A stretch of DNA of 64,000 nucleotides from NCBI RefSeq assembly GCF_902833225.1, contig NZ_CADFEI010000002.1, forward strand, positions 62,001 to 126,000, read 5' to 3'. Positions within the stretch are counted from its first letter, which is position 1, and every line of letters starts with the position of its first letter. The DNA is from Burkholderia sp. BCC1644. Its GTDB lineage: Bacteria > Pseudomonadota > Gammaproteobacteria > Burkholderiales > Burkholderiaceae. The position numbers were made by a program, and so were the translations under genes. Under the pieces are notes generated by a model. The model ran no database searches. It was given only the letters and a program-made list of their open reading frames with translations, and was not told where the DNA came from. Below are positions 45,284 through 54,198 of the stretch, piece by piece.

Positions 45284-45859
45284 TCACGCCGACGGGTCGA
45301 AATTCCACCATGCGCTGTCGCTCGTCGACACCGCGACCGCCCCGTGCCGCCTCGCGCTGCGGACGTCGTCCGCGTTGCCGACGAAGCCGGACGCGACGAT
45401 CGGCGGCAGCGCCTGCCGGTCCGCTTCGCTCAGGTGCGCGAGCATCGGCGCCGGCATCAGCTGCACGAGGTTCGGATCGCTCTGCTCGATCGCCTTCACG
45501 CTGCGCGGCCACGTCGAGCGATCGGTCACGAACACCTTCTGCATCGTGATCAGCCCCGCGCGGTTCGCGCGCTGGATCGTCGCGACGCGCGTCGACACGA
45601 CGCTCGCGACGCCGATATCCGCCAGATACTCGACGCCGCCCTTGTCCTGGGACAGCCCGTCGCAACTGTCGATGTTGACGATCACGAACTTGCCGGCCCG
45701 GGCGAGCGCCGCGACTACCGCCTGCAGCCGGCGCAGGTCGACGTTCGCGACGATGCCGACCTCGGCCTCGCTGTCGATGAAGCTGTCGGCCTGCTCGACG
45801 CCATACAGCGTGGCGATGACGGGATGACGGGCGAGACGCGCGCCCAGCGACTTGTCCAT
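45284..45859 (-). CDS. glpP: GlpP-family glycerol-3-phosphate-responsive antiterminator
   Basis: A 191-residue protein matching the GlpP family (G3P_antiterm) over its full length: PVIATLYGVEQADSFIDSEAEVGIVANVDLRRLQAVVAALARAGKFVIVNIDSCDGLSQDKGGVEYLADIGVASVVSTR, then PNLVQLMPAPMLAHLSEADRQALPPIVASGFV. In Bacillus GlpP binds glycerol-3-phosphate and the glpD leader RNA to let transcription continue or to stabilise it. Finding it inside a Burkholderia operon with GlpD and a kinase is notable. The operon leader at 52.15-52.21 kb has alternative hairpins that could be its target. Start 45859 is 5 bases after the upstream gene. Confidence 0.88.
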   Translation of the reverse strand: MDKSLGARLARHPVIATLYGVEQADSFIDSEAEVGIVANVDLRRLQAVVAALARAGKFVIVNIDSCDGLSQDKGGVEYLADIGVASVVSTRVATIQRANRAGLITMQKVFVTDRSTWPRSVKAIEQSDPNLVQLMPAPMLAHLSEADRQALPPIVASGFVGNADDVRSARRHGAVAVSTSDSAWWNFDPSA

Positions 45860-45864
45860 GACGT

Positions 45865-47427
45865 TTACCGGTCGACGTGCGGGCCGGTCTCGTCGCCGAG
45901 ACCGAGCTTGCCGGGGTTGAGGATGTGCTTCGGATCGAGCGCGCGCTTCACCGTCTGCAGCACCGGGAATGCCGTGCCCAGCGAATCGCGCATGTACGGC
46001 GAACGCAGCAGCCCGACGCCGTGGTGATGACTCAACGCCGCATTGTATTGGATCAGCACCGCGTTTGCCGCGTCCCATGCGGCACGGTACCAGGCGGCCC
46101 GCTCGGCCACCGCGACGTCGCCGCGCAGCGAGAAATACAGGCACGCGCCGTCCGCATACGCATGCGACTGGTGGGCGGATCCGGCCAGCGTGCCCGGCAC
46201 GGCCTGCAGCGCGGCCACCACGTCGCGATAGATCGCCGCGAGATCGCGCCAGCGGCCGCACATCTCCAGCGTGTCGGCGACGAAACCCGGGCTGCGCTTG
46301 AAGCCTTCCGCGCTCTTGCCGGTCAGGTAGCGCGTATCGAGCCACTTCTCGAAGATCGCGTCGCCGTCGAGCTTGCGCCCGCCTTCCTCGCCGACGCGTT
46401 CGCTGATCGCCATCACCGCGTCGACCATCTCGCGCGCGCCTTCGTCGGCGATCAGCAGCACGTTCGTGTCGGGCAGACCGAACTGCACGCCGCTCTCGAG
46501 TGCGTCGTAGAGCCGCAGCGCCGCCGGGTTCGCGCCGCGCTGCAGGATTTCGCGACACGCGTCGAGGCCTGCCGCGAAGGTATCGAAACCGTACGCGATC
46601 GCGCGGCCGTAATCGGGCAGCCGATGCAGCTTCAGGCGCGCACGCACGATGATGCCGAGCGTCCCTTCGCTGCCGATGAACAGTTGCTGCAGATCGGGGC
46701 CGACCGCCGCGCGCGAATAGCCGCCGAGCGTGACGAGACTGCCGTCCGCGAGCACCACGTCCATCCCGAACACCATGTCCTCGATCTTGCCGTAGCGGGT
46801 CGACAGCTGCCCCGCGCCGCGGCACGCGATCCAGCCGCCCACCGTGCTGATCCCGAACGACGACGGCCAGTGCCCCATCGTCAGCCCGTGCTCGCGCTGC
46901 AGCGTTTCCTCGAACACGTCGCCGAACATCCCGGCTTCGACGTCGACGATCTGGCTCTCGGCATCGACACCGATCAACCGGTTCAGCCCGCACACGTCAA
47001 GGACGATGCCGCCGCGCACCGGCAGCGCCGCGCCCGTCACGTTGCTGCGGCCGGCGGACGCCGTCACCGGAATCGTCGCCGCGTGCGCGATGCGCATCAC
47101 GGCCTGCACCTGCTCGACCGTCGACACGCGCACGACGACCGCATTCGGCGTCGCGGGCCGGCCGGCGGTTTCCGCGACCATCGACGCGGCCCACCAGTCG
47201 CGCGTCCACGCGACGACGTCGGCCGGCTGCGCGAGCACCTCGTCGGCCACCGCGCGCAGCGCATCGACCTGCTGCGGCGATACCGCAACCGGCGCGCGCT
47301 GCATGCCGGCCTCGGCCGGTGCGCCGCCGGCGGCGGGCAAGTTCAGCGAATAAGGGGGTGGCGTATGCGCGCCGACGACGTAGTTGCCGCGGTTGTAGCC
47401 GCGCTTGATGGCTTCCTTGCTGATCAT
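45865..47427 (-). CDS. FAD-binding oxidoreductase, alkyl-DHAP synthase-like
   Basis: A 520-residue flavoprotein of the vanillyl-alcohol oxidase/PCMH superfamily. The FAD-binding region holds AGRSNVTGAALPVRGGIVLDVCGLNRLIG and, most tellingly, GHWPSSFGISTVGGWIACRGAGQLSTRYGKIEDMV, the pattern of alkyldihydroxyacetonephosphate synthases. The C-terminal HHHGVGLLRSPYM also fits that group, followed by KHILNPGKLGL. It could act on a glycerol- or DHAP-type ether, or as a lactate or glycolate dehydrogenase relative. It overlaps glpD by 4 bases. Confidence 0.83.
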   Translation of the reverse strand: MISKEAIKRGYNRGNYVVGAHTPPPYSLNLPAAGGAPAEAGMQRAPVAVSPQQVDALRAVADEVLAQPADVVAWTRDWWAASMVAETAGRPATPNAVVVRVSTVEQVQAVMRIAHAATIPVTASAGRSNVTGAALPVRGGIVLDVCGLNRLIGVDAESQIVDVEAGMFGDVFEETLQREHGLTMGHWPSSFGISTVGGWIACRGAGQLSTRYGKIEDMVFGMDVVLADGSLVTLGGYSRAAVGPDLQQLFIGSEGTLGIIVRARLKLHRLPDYGRAIAYGFDTFAAGLDACREILQRGANPAALRLYDALESGVQFGLPDTNVLLIADEGAREMVDAVMAISERVGEEGGRKLDGDAIFEKWLDTRYLTGKSAEGFKRSPGFVADTLEMCGRWRDLAAIYRDVVAALQAVPGTLAGSAHQSHAYADGACLYFSLRGDVAVAERAAWYRAAWDAANAVLIQYNAALSHHHGVGLLRSPYMRDSLGTAFPVLQTVKRALDPKHILNPGKLGLGDETGPHVDR

Positions 47428-49103
47428 CCGTGTTCTCCCATGAGGATGGCTTTTTCGAGTGCGACGGCGGCGACGTAGTCGCGCACCTGGCTGGCGACGG
47501 CTGCCTCGGACAAGCCGAGCTCCGCCTGAAGAATCGCGCCGACGCGCGGCGCCGCGCGTGCGGACGCATCGCGCGCCATCAGCCGCGCGCGGGTGCGGCG
47601 CGACAATACGTCGTCGATGCTGCGCGCGAATTCGTGGCGCACCGCATAGAGCACTTCCGCTTCGCTGTACGGCAGCCCTTCGACGATCGGCGCGAGCAGC
47701 GACGGCGTCGCGTCGGCGAGATCGCCGACGAAGCGCGCCTCGGTGCCGTAGCGTTCGCCGAGATGCGCGGCGAGCCCGCCCGATGCAACGATCGCCTGCG
47801 GGTCGTAGCCGGCCGCGCCGAGCAGGTACGCGGATTTCGTGCGGCAGCGCGTGCGGCGGCCGAGCAGCTTGCCTACCGTATCGATGGTCTGCTCGGCCAT
47901 GTGCCGCGACGTCGTCAGCTTGCCGCCGACGATCGTCACGAGCCCGTCGGGCGCGACGTGAATCTCGTGATTGCGCTTCATCTCGATCGTCTTGCCGCCC
48001 GGCGGCCCGACCAGCGGCCGGCATCCGGCGATGCTGCCGACCACGTCGGCCGCGTTCAGGTCGACCTTCAACGCGGAGCGCGCGCCTTCCAGCAGGAAAT
48101 CGAGTTCCTGCCGCGTGCAATGCACGTCGTCGAGATCGCCGTCGTAGTCCTCGTCGGTCGTGCCGAGATACGACACGTTGCCCCAGCGCGTGATCGTCGC
48201 GCGGCGGTTGCGGCCCGGCACGGGGATCGTCACCGTGCAGTCGTTGCGGATCTTCAGCCACGGGATCGCGACATGCACGCCCTTCGCGGGCCGTACCTGC
48301 AACGCGGCCGCATCGCCCTTGCGCGCGCCGGTCCAGTCGCGCAGCCATACGCCGGTCGCCATCACGACCACGCGCGCCCGCACGCGCCGCTCACGGCCGT
48401 CGGCATGCACGATCGCGCCGTCGACCTTGCCATGGCCGTCACGCGTCAGCTCGACCACGCGCGCGTGGTTTGCGACCGTCGCGCCGTGAAATGCGGCCGT
48501 GCGCACGAGGTTCAGCGTCAGGCGCGCATCGTCGACGCGCGCGTCGAAATACAGGAAGCCGCCCGTCAGGTAGGTTTCGTTGAAGGTCGGGCAATGCGAC
48601 AGTACTTCGGCCTTCGTCAGCTTCTGGTGCAGGATGCCCTCGCGCCAGCCGCCGGCGATGTCGTAGGTCCACAGCAGGCTTTCGAAGGCTTTCGCGAGGC
48701 GCTTGTCGAACACGCCTTCGCGCTCCATGACCGGGAACAGGAACGGCAAGCGCTGCACGAGATGGCGCGCGTTGCGCCGCAATCGCTGCCGCTCGAGCAG
48801 CGAATGGCGCACGAGCCCGAGATTGCCTTGCTCGATGTAGCGCAGCCCGCCGTGCACCATCTTCGACGATTTCGACGACGTGCCCGACGCGAAGTCGCTC
48901 TTCTCGACGAGTGCGACGCGCAGCCCGCGCAAGCTCGCATCGAACGCCGCGTAGGCGCCCGTCACGCCCCCGCCGACGATCAGCACGTCGAAGGTATCCG
49001 CTTCGAGTCGCGCCAGATGCTCGTCGCGGTTCACGCGCAGCGGCTCGGTGCCGGTCATCCCGGCACGGTCCGTCCGTGGTTTTCTGGATGGCAAAAACAT
49101 CAT
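47424..49103 (-). CDS. glpD: glycerol-3-phosphate dehydrogenase/oxidase (FAD-dependent)
   Basis: A 559-residue flavoenzyme. The dinucleotide fold at about 38-68 reads FDVLIVGGGVTGAYAAFDASLRGLRVALVEKSDFASGTSSKSSKMVHGGLRYIEQG, the GlpD signature. A second FAD-binding strand, MATGVWLRDWTG, and the C-terminal DAO-type domain follow. It oxidises sn-glycerol-3-phosphate to DHAP and feeds electrons to quinone or oxygen. The ATG at 49103 is kept; one at 49058 (MTGTEPLRV) is possible. 18 bases after the kinase. Confidence 0.88.
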   Translation of the reverse strand: MMFLPSRKPRTDRAGMTGTEPLRVNRDEHLARLEADTFDVLIVGGGVTGAYAAFDASLRGLRVALVEKSDFASGTSSKSSKMVHGGLRYIEQGNLGLVRHSLLERQRLRRNARHLVQRLPFLFPVMEREGVFDKRLAKAFESLLWTYDIAGGWREGILHQKLTKAEVLSHCPTFNETYLTGGFLYFDARVDDARLTLNLVRTAAFHGATVANHARVVELTRDGHGKVDGAIVHADGRERRVRARVVVMATGVWLRDWTGARKGDAAALQVRPAKGVHVAIPWLKIRNDCTVTIPVPGRNRRATITRWGNVSYLGTTDEDYDGDLDDVHCTRQELDFLLEGARSALKVDLNAADVVGSIAGCRPLVGPPGGKTIEMKRNHEIHVAPDGLVTIVGGKLTTSRHMAEQTIDTVGKLLGRRTRCRTKSAYLLGAAGYDPQAIVASGGLAAHLGERYGTEARFVGDLADATPSLLAPIVEGLPYSEAEVLYAVRHEFARSIDDVLSRRTRARLMARDASARAAPRVGAILQAELGLSEAAVASQVRDYVAAVALEKAILMGEHG

Positions 49104-49121
49104 GCTGGTCGTTCTCCGTAC

Positions 49122-50663
49122 TTACGCGTGAGCAAAATCGGCCGCGTGCGCGAGCTCGGACGCGATCCGCGCATGCCAGGCCGCACGCCGGCGCTGCCGG
49201 CTGTCCGCATCGATCGAAGGTTCGAATACGGCGTCGGTGACGAGCGTCGCGCGGGCCGCGTCGAGCGAATCCCACATCAGCCCCGACGCTCCCGCGAGGA
49301 ATGCCGCGCCGCGCAGGCTCGCCCGGTCGCCTTCGCGTATCCGGCGCACCGGCACGCCGCTCACGTCGGCCTGGATCTGCAGCAGCGTGTCGCTGCCCGC
49401 GAGGCCGCCACCGACGATCAGCTCGGACACCTCGGCCCGCGCGACGGCCTGGTTGGCCTCCATGCACGACGCGACCGAATGCGCGATGCCTTCGAGCACC
49501 GCGTATGCCACCTCGGCCTGCGTCGTCGCGATCGAGATGCCCGACAGCAACGCGCGCGCATTCGGCTCCATCCGCGGCACGCGCAGGCCGGTGAGCGCCG
49601 GCACGAACGTCACGCCGCGCGCCGACTGCACGGTGCCCGCAAGTGCGCTGATCTGCGCGGGATCGTCGAACCAGCGCAACTTTTCGCAGACCCAGCGCAA
49701 CGCCGATCCCGTCGTCGCGACGAATGTTTCGAGCGAGTAATGCGACACGCCGCCGTGCCGCCGCGCGGTCATCGCCAGCGTGCCGTCGTGCGCATGACCG
49801 GGTTGCGCGTGCGATCCAGCGTCGGGGCGCACCGTCCCCGTCAGCAGGTCGACGAAGCTGCCGGTGCCATGCACGCACATCGCCTGGCCGCGCTCGACGC
49901 AGCCGAGGCCGATTGCGCCCGCGAACTGGTCGCCCGCGCACGCAAGGATCGGCACGTCGATACCGAGCACGTCCTCGCGCGTGCGACCGAACGTGTCGGC
50001 GTCTTCGCGCAGCGCGGGCAGCAATTCGCGTGGAAAGCCCAGCGTGTCGAGCCACGGGTCGAAATAGCGATGTTCGCCGAGCAGGTAGGCACTGGCGGAG
50101 GTCGCATTGGTCGGCGTCGTCACGCACTCGCGCGCATCGGACAGATGCCACATCAGCCACGTATCGATCGTGCCGAACGCGAGCCGGCCCGCGCGATGTG
50201 CGTCGGCCACCGCCTGCGACGTACGCATCTGATGCACGGCCCACAGGTACGGCGAGCGCACGCCCGCCGGCCGGCCGACCTGCGCCACGAGCACGCGGTC
50301 CCAGTCGGCCGCGAGGCCATCGAGCTCGGCCGCATGACGCGTGTCCTGCCAGACCATCGCGGGCACGAGCGCGCGCCCGGTCCGCGTGTCCCACAGCACG
50401 GCGGTCGCACGCTGCGTCGCGAGCGCCAGCGCGACGATGCGCACACCCTGCTCATGCGCATGGGCGAGCGTCGCGCGGCAGACTGCCAGCGTCTTGTCGA
50501 GAATCGTGTTCGCGTCCTGTTCGACGACGCCGGGCCGCGGGCTCTCGACCGACAGCGGCAGGTATTCAAGGCACGATACGTGTCCGCTCGCGTCGACGAG
50601 CGCGGCGCGCGTGCCGGACGTGCCTTCGTCGATCGCGAGAATGGCGTTTCGGGTTTCGGTCAT
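49122..50663 (-). CDS. FGGY-family carbohydrate kinase, glycerol kinase-like
   Basis: A 513-residue FGGY kinase. N-terminal phosphate motif AILAIDEGTSGTRAALVDASG (like GlpK's), catalytic-region VWQDTRHAAEL, TIDTWLMWHLS, the C-terminal ATPase part beginning CAGDQFAGAIGLGCVERGQAMCVHGTGSF, and the adenosine motif LIVGGGLAGSDTLLQIQADVSGVPVRR. The likely substrate is glycerol or a close analogue, as GlpD and GlpP are encoded next. Its start overlaps the MFS stop by 4 bases. Confidence 0.86.
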   Translation of the reverse strand: MTETRNAILAIDEGTSGTRAALVDASGHVSCLEYLPLSVESPRPGVVEQDANTILDKTLAVCRATLAHAHEQGVRIVALALATQRATAVLWDTRTGRALVPAMVWQDTRHAAELDGLAADWDRVLVAQVGRPAGVRSPYLWAVHQMRTSQAVADAHRAGRLAFGTIDTWLMWHLSDARECVTTPTNATSASAYLLGEHRYFDPWLDTLGFPRELLPALREDADTFGRTREDVLGIDVPILACAGDQFAGAIGLGCVERGQAMCVHGTGSFVDLLTGTVRPDAGSHAQPGHAHDGTLAMTARRHGGVSHYSLETFVATTGSALRWVCEKLRWFDDPAQISALAGTVQSARGVTFVPALTGLRVPRMEPNARALLSGISIATTQAEVAYAVLEGIAHSVASCMEANQAVARAEVSELIVGGGLAGSDTLLQIQADVSGVPVRRIREGDRASLRGAAFLAGASGLMWDSLDAARATLVTDAVFEPSIDADSRQRRRAAWHARIASELAHAADFAHA

Positions 50664-52123
50664 CGCTGCGTTTTCTCGATGGCGGGTTTCAGGAAGGCCG
50701 ACTCGGTGCGCGCGTCCTCGCCGAAGTGCGGCGCGTCGGGTTCGTTGTCGGGATTGATCGTCGTACGCGTCGGATCCCAGCGGATCGCGAAGCAGATCGC
50801 GCTTGCGATGCACGGCACGATCGCCAGGATCAGGAACGTGTGTTCGAGGCCGTAGCGCGCGCGAAACAGCGGAAAGACCAGCAGGCCGAGCGCCGCGCCG
50901 ATCGAGCCGAGCGCGCCGACGATGCCGTTCGCGCCCGCGCGCAGTTCGCCGCGAAACGACAGCGACGACAGGCTCTTGCCGTTCGCGCCGGGGCCGGCCG
51001 AGTGGAACAGGATGAACAGCGATGGCACGACCACCGACAGCCACAGCGGCATGCGCGCATGGAACAGCCCGAGCACGACCAGCATCGCGCAAACCGCCGC
51101 GAAGCCGATCGCCGACGCGCGGCGCAGGCCGACACGGCGGCCGACCGCCGACGACGAGAAACCGCCGACGATCCCGAACAGGTTGAACACGAGCGCGCCG
51201 AGCGTCGCGTAGACGAAGTCCTTGCCGAACAGCGCCGCGCTGATCAGCGGCAGATACCAGCCGATCGCGAAATATTCGATCGACTGGCCGATCTGCACGG
51301 TCGCAGCGAGGATCGTGCGCGGCAGGTAGACGCCGCGAAAGATCAGCAGCACGTTCGCGAGGCCGCGCGTGGCCGGATTGACGATGGGGGTGCGTTCGTG
51401 CGCGGGCGCGGCGACGAAGGCCTGCCCGTAGATCCGCGTCATCGCGCGCGCCGCGTCGTCGAGCCTTTCCTTGCGCGCGAGCCAGATCGGGCTTTCGACG
51501 AGGAACGCGCATTGCAGCGCCAGGATGGCGACGCCGAACACCGCGGTGGCCGCCACCGAGTAACGCCAGATCGAATCGCCGACCTGCCACGCATGGAACG
51601 CCAGCGCGAGCAGCAGGTTCAGGCAGACGGCCGTGTACCACATGCCCTGCCAGGTATTGAGCCGGCTCTTCAGGCGGCCCGGCGTGAACTCCGCGAGCAT
51701 CGCCATCGCGATCGCGAAGTCGATTCCGTACGCCATCCCGACGAAGAAGCGGCCGGCGAGAATCGCGTTGAAATCCGGTGCGAACACCACCAGCAGCGCT
51801 CCGATCACCGACAGCAGCTTCGCGGCGATCAGCGGCCGCACACGGCCCCACCGGTCGGCCATCCAGCCGCCGATCGGGTTGAACGCGATCGCGACCCACG
51901 ATGCGAACGACGTCATCCATGCGACCTGCGCGGCCGACAGATGCAATTCGTGCGTCATCGGCCCGAGGCCGGCGCTCAATGCGGAGTTGGAAAATGCGTC
52001 GAGAAACAGCCCGCCGAGCGACAACCACCAGACGAGCCCCGCCCGGCCCGCAATACCGGGGCGCGCGTCGAGAAAGGAGATGACGTCTTCAATGCCATGA
52101 AGCTTGACAGCGATCGTTTGCAC
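50660..52123 (-). CDS. MFS transporter (sugar-porter-like), first gene of the glycerol-type operon
   Basis: A 487-residue 12-helix transporter with sugar-porter features: GGWMADRWGRVRPLIAAKLLSV (motif A), GRFFVGMAYGIDFAIAMAMLAEFTPGRLKSRLNTWQG and FLVESPIWLARKERLDDAARAM (PESPRW-type motif). It imports the operon's substrate. The start is a GTG at 52123 with GGAGG 6-7 bases upstream; the longer frame would run through the leader hairpins. Preceded by a good promoter and a structured leader of about 100 bases. Confidence 0.86.
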   Translation of the reverse strand: MQTIAVKLHGIEDVISFLDARPGIAGRAGLVWWLSLGGLFLDAFSNSALSAGLGPMTHELHLSAAQVAWMTSFASWVAIAFNPIGGWMADRWGRVRPLIAAKLLSVIGALLVVFAPDFNAILAGRFFVGMAYGIDFAIAMAMLAEFTPGRLKSRLNTWQGMWYTAVCLNLLLALAFHAWQVGDSIWRYSVAATAVFGVAILALQCAFLVESPIWLARKERLDDAARAMTRIYGQAFVAAPAHERTPIVNPATRGLANVLLIFRGVYLPRTILAATVQIGQSIEYFAIGWYLPLISAALFGKDFVYATLGALVFNLFGIVGGFSSSAVGRRVGLRRASAIGFAAVCAMLVVLGLFHARMPLWLSVVVPSLFILFHSAGPGANGKSLSSLSFRGELRAGANGIVGALGSIGAALGLLVFPLFRARYGLEHTFLILAIVPCIASAICFAIRWDPTRTTINPDNEPDAPHFGEDARTESAFLKPAIEKTQR

Positions 52124-52144
52124 AATCGGCCTCCGTATATTTTT

Positions 52145-52210
52145 TCTGTAAGAGGCTCGACATTGCAGATGCGATCGACGCATGGAGAGACCATCTTACA
52201 GATAGTCTCT
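52145..52210 (-). promoter_or_regulatory. leader with two mutually exclusive hairpins (candidate GlpP target or operator)
   Basis: In the mRNA of the operon, hairpin A (52186-52210) has 11-base arms AGAGACTATCT and AGATGGTCTCT with a 3-base loop; its only non-Watson-Crick pair is a U-G wobble. Hairpin B pairs TCTGTAAGATGGTCTC (52187-52202) with GAGCCTCTTACAGA (52145-52158), 14 pairs with two single-base bulges. The two share bases and cannot form together. B ends 11 bases before the Shine-Dalgarno. As DNA, 52186-52210 is also a 25-bp near-perfect palindrome just after the promoter, so a protein operator is an alternative. Confidence 0.5.
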
Positions 52211-52229
52211 TATCTAGATCTGCCAGCGC

Positions 52230-52259
52230 AATTTACGGTGGGCAGCGCGCCTGTGTCAA
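52230..52259 (-). promoter_or_regulatory. sigma70-type promoter of the glycerol-type operon
   Basis: On the minus strand a consensus -35 TTGACA (52254-52259) and TAAATT (52230-52235) are separated by 18 bases, placing the start near 52223, about 13 bases before hairpin A and 100 before the MFS start codon. Confidence 0.65.
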
Positions 52260-52363
52260 GCGCGGTCGGTTGTGCATTGCAGCGAGCGGCGCATCATCGC
52301 GCCGCTCGATAGTTGTGTCCGCAACGTCGTTCGCAAGCGGGCGACGCACCGCGGACCACGCGT

Positions 52364-53080
52364 TTACCACGGCACGGTCCGCCCCAGATAGTCGAGGTAT
52401 TCGAGCCCTGGCCGCGTCCGCTTCGCGAGCAGCACGTCGACGAGGCCCGGCACACTCTCGTCGATGGTCAGGCGCGCATCGGGCCCGCCGAGCTCGGTGC
52501 GAACCCAGCCGGGCGCCATCAGCGCCAGCGCACGACGCGTATCGGCCTGACGCGCCGCGAAGCTGCGCATGAACTGGTTCAGCGCGGCCTTGCTGCCGCG
52601 ATACACCTCGCGCATCCCGCTGACGTTGTTCGCGACGCTGCCCTGCCCCGACGACATCGCGCCGATCAGGCCGTCCGCGGTCACGAGATCCTGCAGCGTC
52701 TCGATCACGCGCATCGGCGCCAGTGCATTCGTGATCATCACGCGCACGAATTCGTCGGTCGTCACTTCGCCGATCGTTTCATTCGGATCGTTGGTCGTCC
52801 CGGCATTCACGAACAGCATGTCGAAGCGCCTGCCCGACAGTCGCTCGCGCAACGCGGCCAGTTGCGCCGGCTCGCAGATGTCGAGCGTCTCGATGTCGAG
52901 CCGGCCGTCGTACCGGCTCGCGAGGTCGTGCAGCTTCGTGCGGCCCGATCCTTCGCGCACGGTACCCGTCACATTCCAGCCCTTTGCCAGGAAAGTCTCC
53001 GCCATCGCGAGCCCAAGGCCGCGCGAGGCCGCGACGAGCAGGATCGTGGGTGCGTTTCGATTCGATTCAGTCGATTGCAT
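52364..53080 (-). CDS. SDR-family oxidoreductase (intact active site)
   Basis: A 238-residue short-chain dehydrogenase. The cofactor motif is ILLVAASRGLGLAMAE (about 13-28), and NAG at 92-94. The active site is intact with Ser at 143/144 (AMSSGQG), Tyr160 and Lys164 in YRGSKAAL. Substrate unknown. It lies 240 bases upstream of the MFS operon on the same strand but that operon has its own promoter. Divergent from the LysR gene at 53213, which likely controls it. The start at 53080 was chosen by homology feel; an ATG at 53125 is possible. Confidence 0.83.
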   Translation of the reverse strand: MQSTESNRNAPTILLVAASRGLGLAMAETFLAKGWNVTGTVREGSGRTKLHDLASRYDGRLDIETLDICEPAQLAALRERLSGRRFDMLFVNAGTTNDPNETIGEVTTDEFVRVMITNALAPMRVIETLQDLVTADGLIGAMSSGQGSVANNVSGMREVYRGSKAALNQFMRSFAARQADTRRALALMAPGWVRTELGGPDARLTIDESVPGLVDVLLAKRTRPGLEYLDYLGRTVPW

Positions 53081-53212
53081 GGTGTCAGCCTTTGCCGGGT
53101 TGCGTGATGGGCCCACTATAGGCATCCATCACGGCAGGCGCCAGACGCACCCGATGCAATCCATAGTTGCACTCAACGCCATGTCAGTCGCGCAAAAGCG
53201 TATCCTGCCCTC

Positions 53213-54190
53213 ATGGAAGACATCGACCTGAACCTCGTCACGGCGCTCGATGCGTTGCTGTCGGAAAACAGCGTGACCGGCGCCGCGCGCCGGCTCGGCC
53301 TGAGCACGTCCGCGATGAGCCGTACGCTCACGCGGCTGCGGAGCGCCACGGGCGATCAACTGCTCGTACGCGCCGGGCGCAAGCTCGTGCCGACGCCGCA
53401 CGCGGCCGCGTTGCGCGATCGCGTGCATGCGATCGCAAGCGACGCACGCGCCGTGCTGCGGCCGGCGACGGCCGACGTCGACATGGCGACGCTCGCAGCG
53501 ACGTTCACCATTCGGGCGGCCGCATCATTCATGGAAATGCTGTCCGGCCCGGTGGTCGCCGCGCTCGGCGAAGTCGCGCCGCACGTGCGTATCCGCTTCG
53601 TACCGAAGCCCGACCGCGATCCGCAAGCACTGCGCGACGGCACGGTCGACCTGGAAATCGGCAAGCGCGGCGACGACGCGCCGGAACTGCACACGCGCAT
53701 GCTCTTTCACGACTGGCACGTCGCGGTGGCACGCGCGGGGCACCCGCTGTTCGCGTCGGCCAGGATCACGCCGGCACGCTACGCAGCCTGCCGTCACGTC
53801 ATCTCGGCCCAGCTCGGCGATTTCAGCGGGCCGGCCGATGATTCGACCGATCGACCCGGCTCGGGCCAGCCCGTGCATGTCGTGGTCCCCGGCTACCCCG
53901 ACGCGATGCGCGTTGCCGCCAGCACCGACCTGATCGCGCTGGTGCCGCGCTCGAGCCTCGGCAACGCTTTCTCGCCCGGGCTCACCGAAGCCCTCGGGCT
54001 GTGCAGCTTCGACATCCCGGTTCGCCTGCCCGCGATCCTCGTGTCCGCACTATGGCATCCGCGCATGCACGGCGACCCGGTGCATCGCCGTCTGCGCGAC
54101 GCGGTCATTGCGGTCTGCCAGCGTGCGTATCCGGATTCCCGCCCGCCGCGTGCAACGGCACGCGGCACCGGCACACGCAAGGCCGGCTGA
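53213..54190 (+). CDS. LysR-type regulator
   Basis: A 325-residue LysR protein starting MEDIDLNLVTALDALLSENSVTGAARRLGLSTSAMSRTLTRLR, with the helix-turn-helix at about 20-42. Effector domain from about 95. The N-terminus resembles the NodD/LeuO-like branch (DLNLL..LDALL). It is divergent from the intact SDR gene, with a 132-base gap for promoters, and convergent with the second SDR gene 8 bases away. Confidence 0.87.
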   Translation: MEDIDLNLVTALDALLSENSVTGAARRLGLSTSAMSRTLTRLRSATGDQLLVRAGRKLVPTPHAAALRDRVHAIASDARAVLRPATADVDMATLAATFTIRAAASFMEMLSGPVVAALGEVAPHVRIRFVPKPDRDPQALRDGTVDLEIGKRGDDAPELHTRMLFHDWHVAVARAGHPLFASARITPARYAACRHVISAQLGDFSGPADDSTDRPGSGQPVHVVVPGYPDAMRVAASTDLIALVPRSSLGNAFSPGLTEALGLCSFDIPVRLPAILVSALWHPRMHGDPVHRRLRDAVIAVCQRAYPDSRPPRATARGTGTRKAG

Positions 54191-54198
54191 CGCGCGGC

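Noticed and set aside
47430-50855. 1141-residue plus-strand frame
   Set aside because: Antisense to glpD, kinase and MFS genes, which carry complete family motifs.
52145-52158. intrinsic terminator in the leader of the glycerol-type operon
   Set aside because: The hairpin is followed by A residues on the transcript and not by U, so classic termination is not supported.
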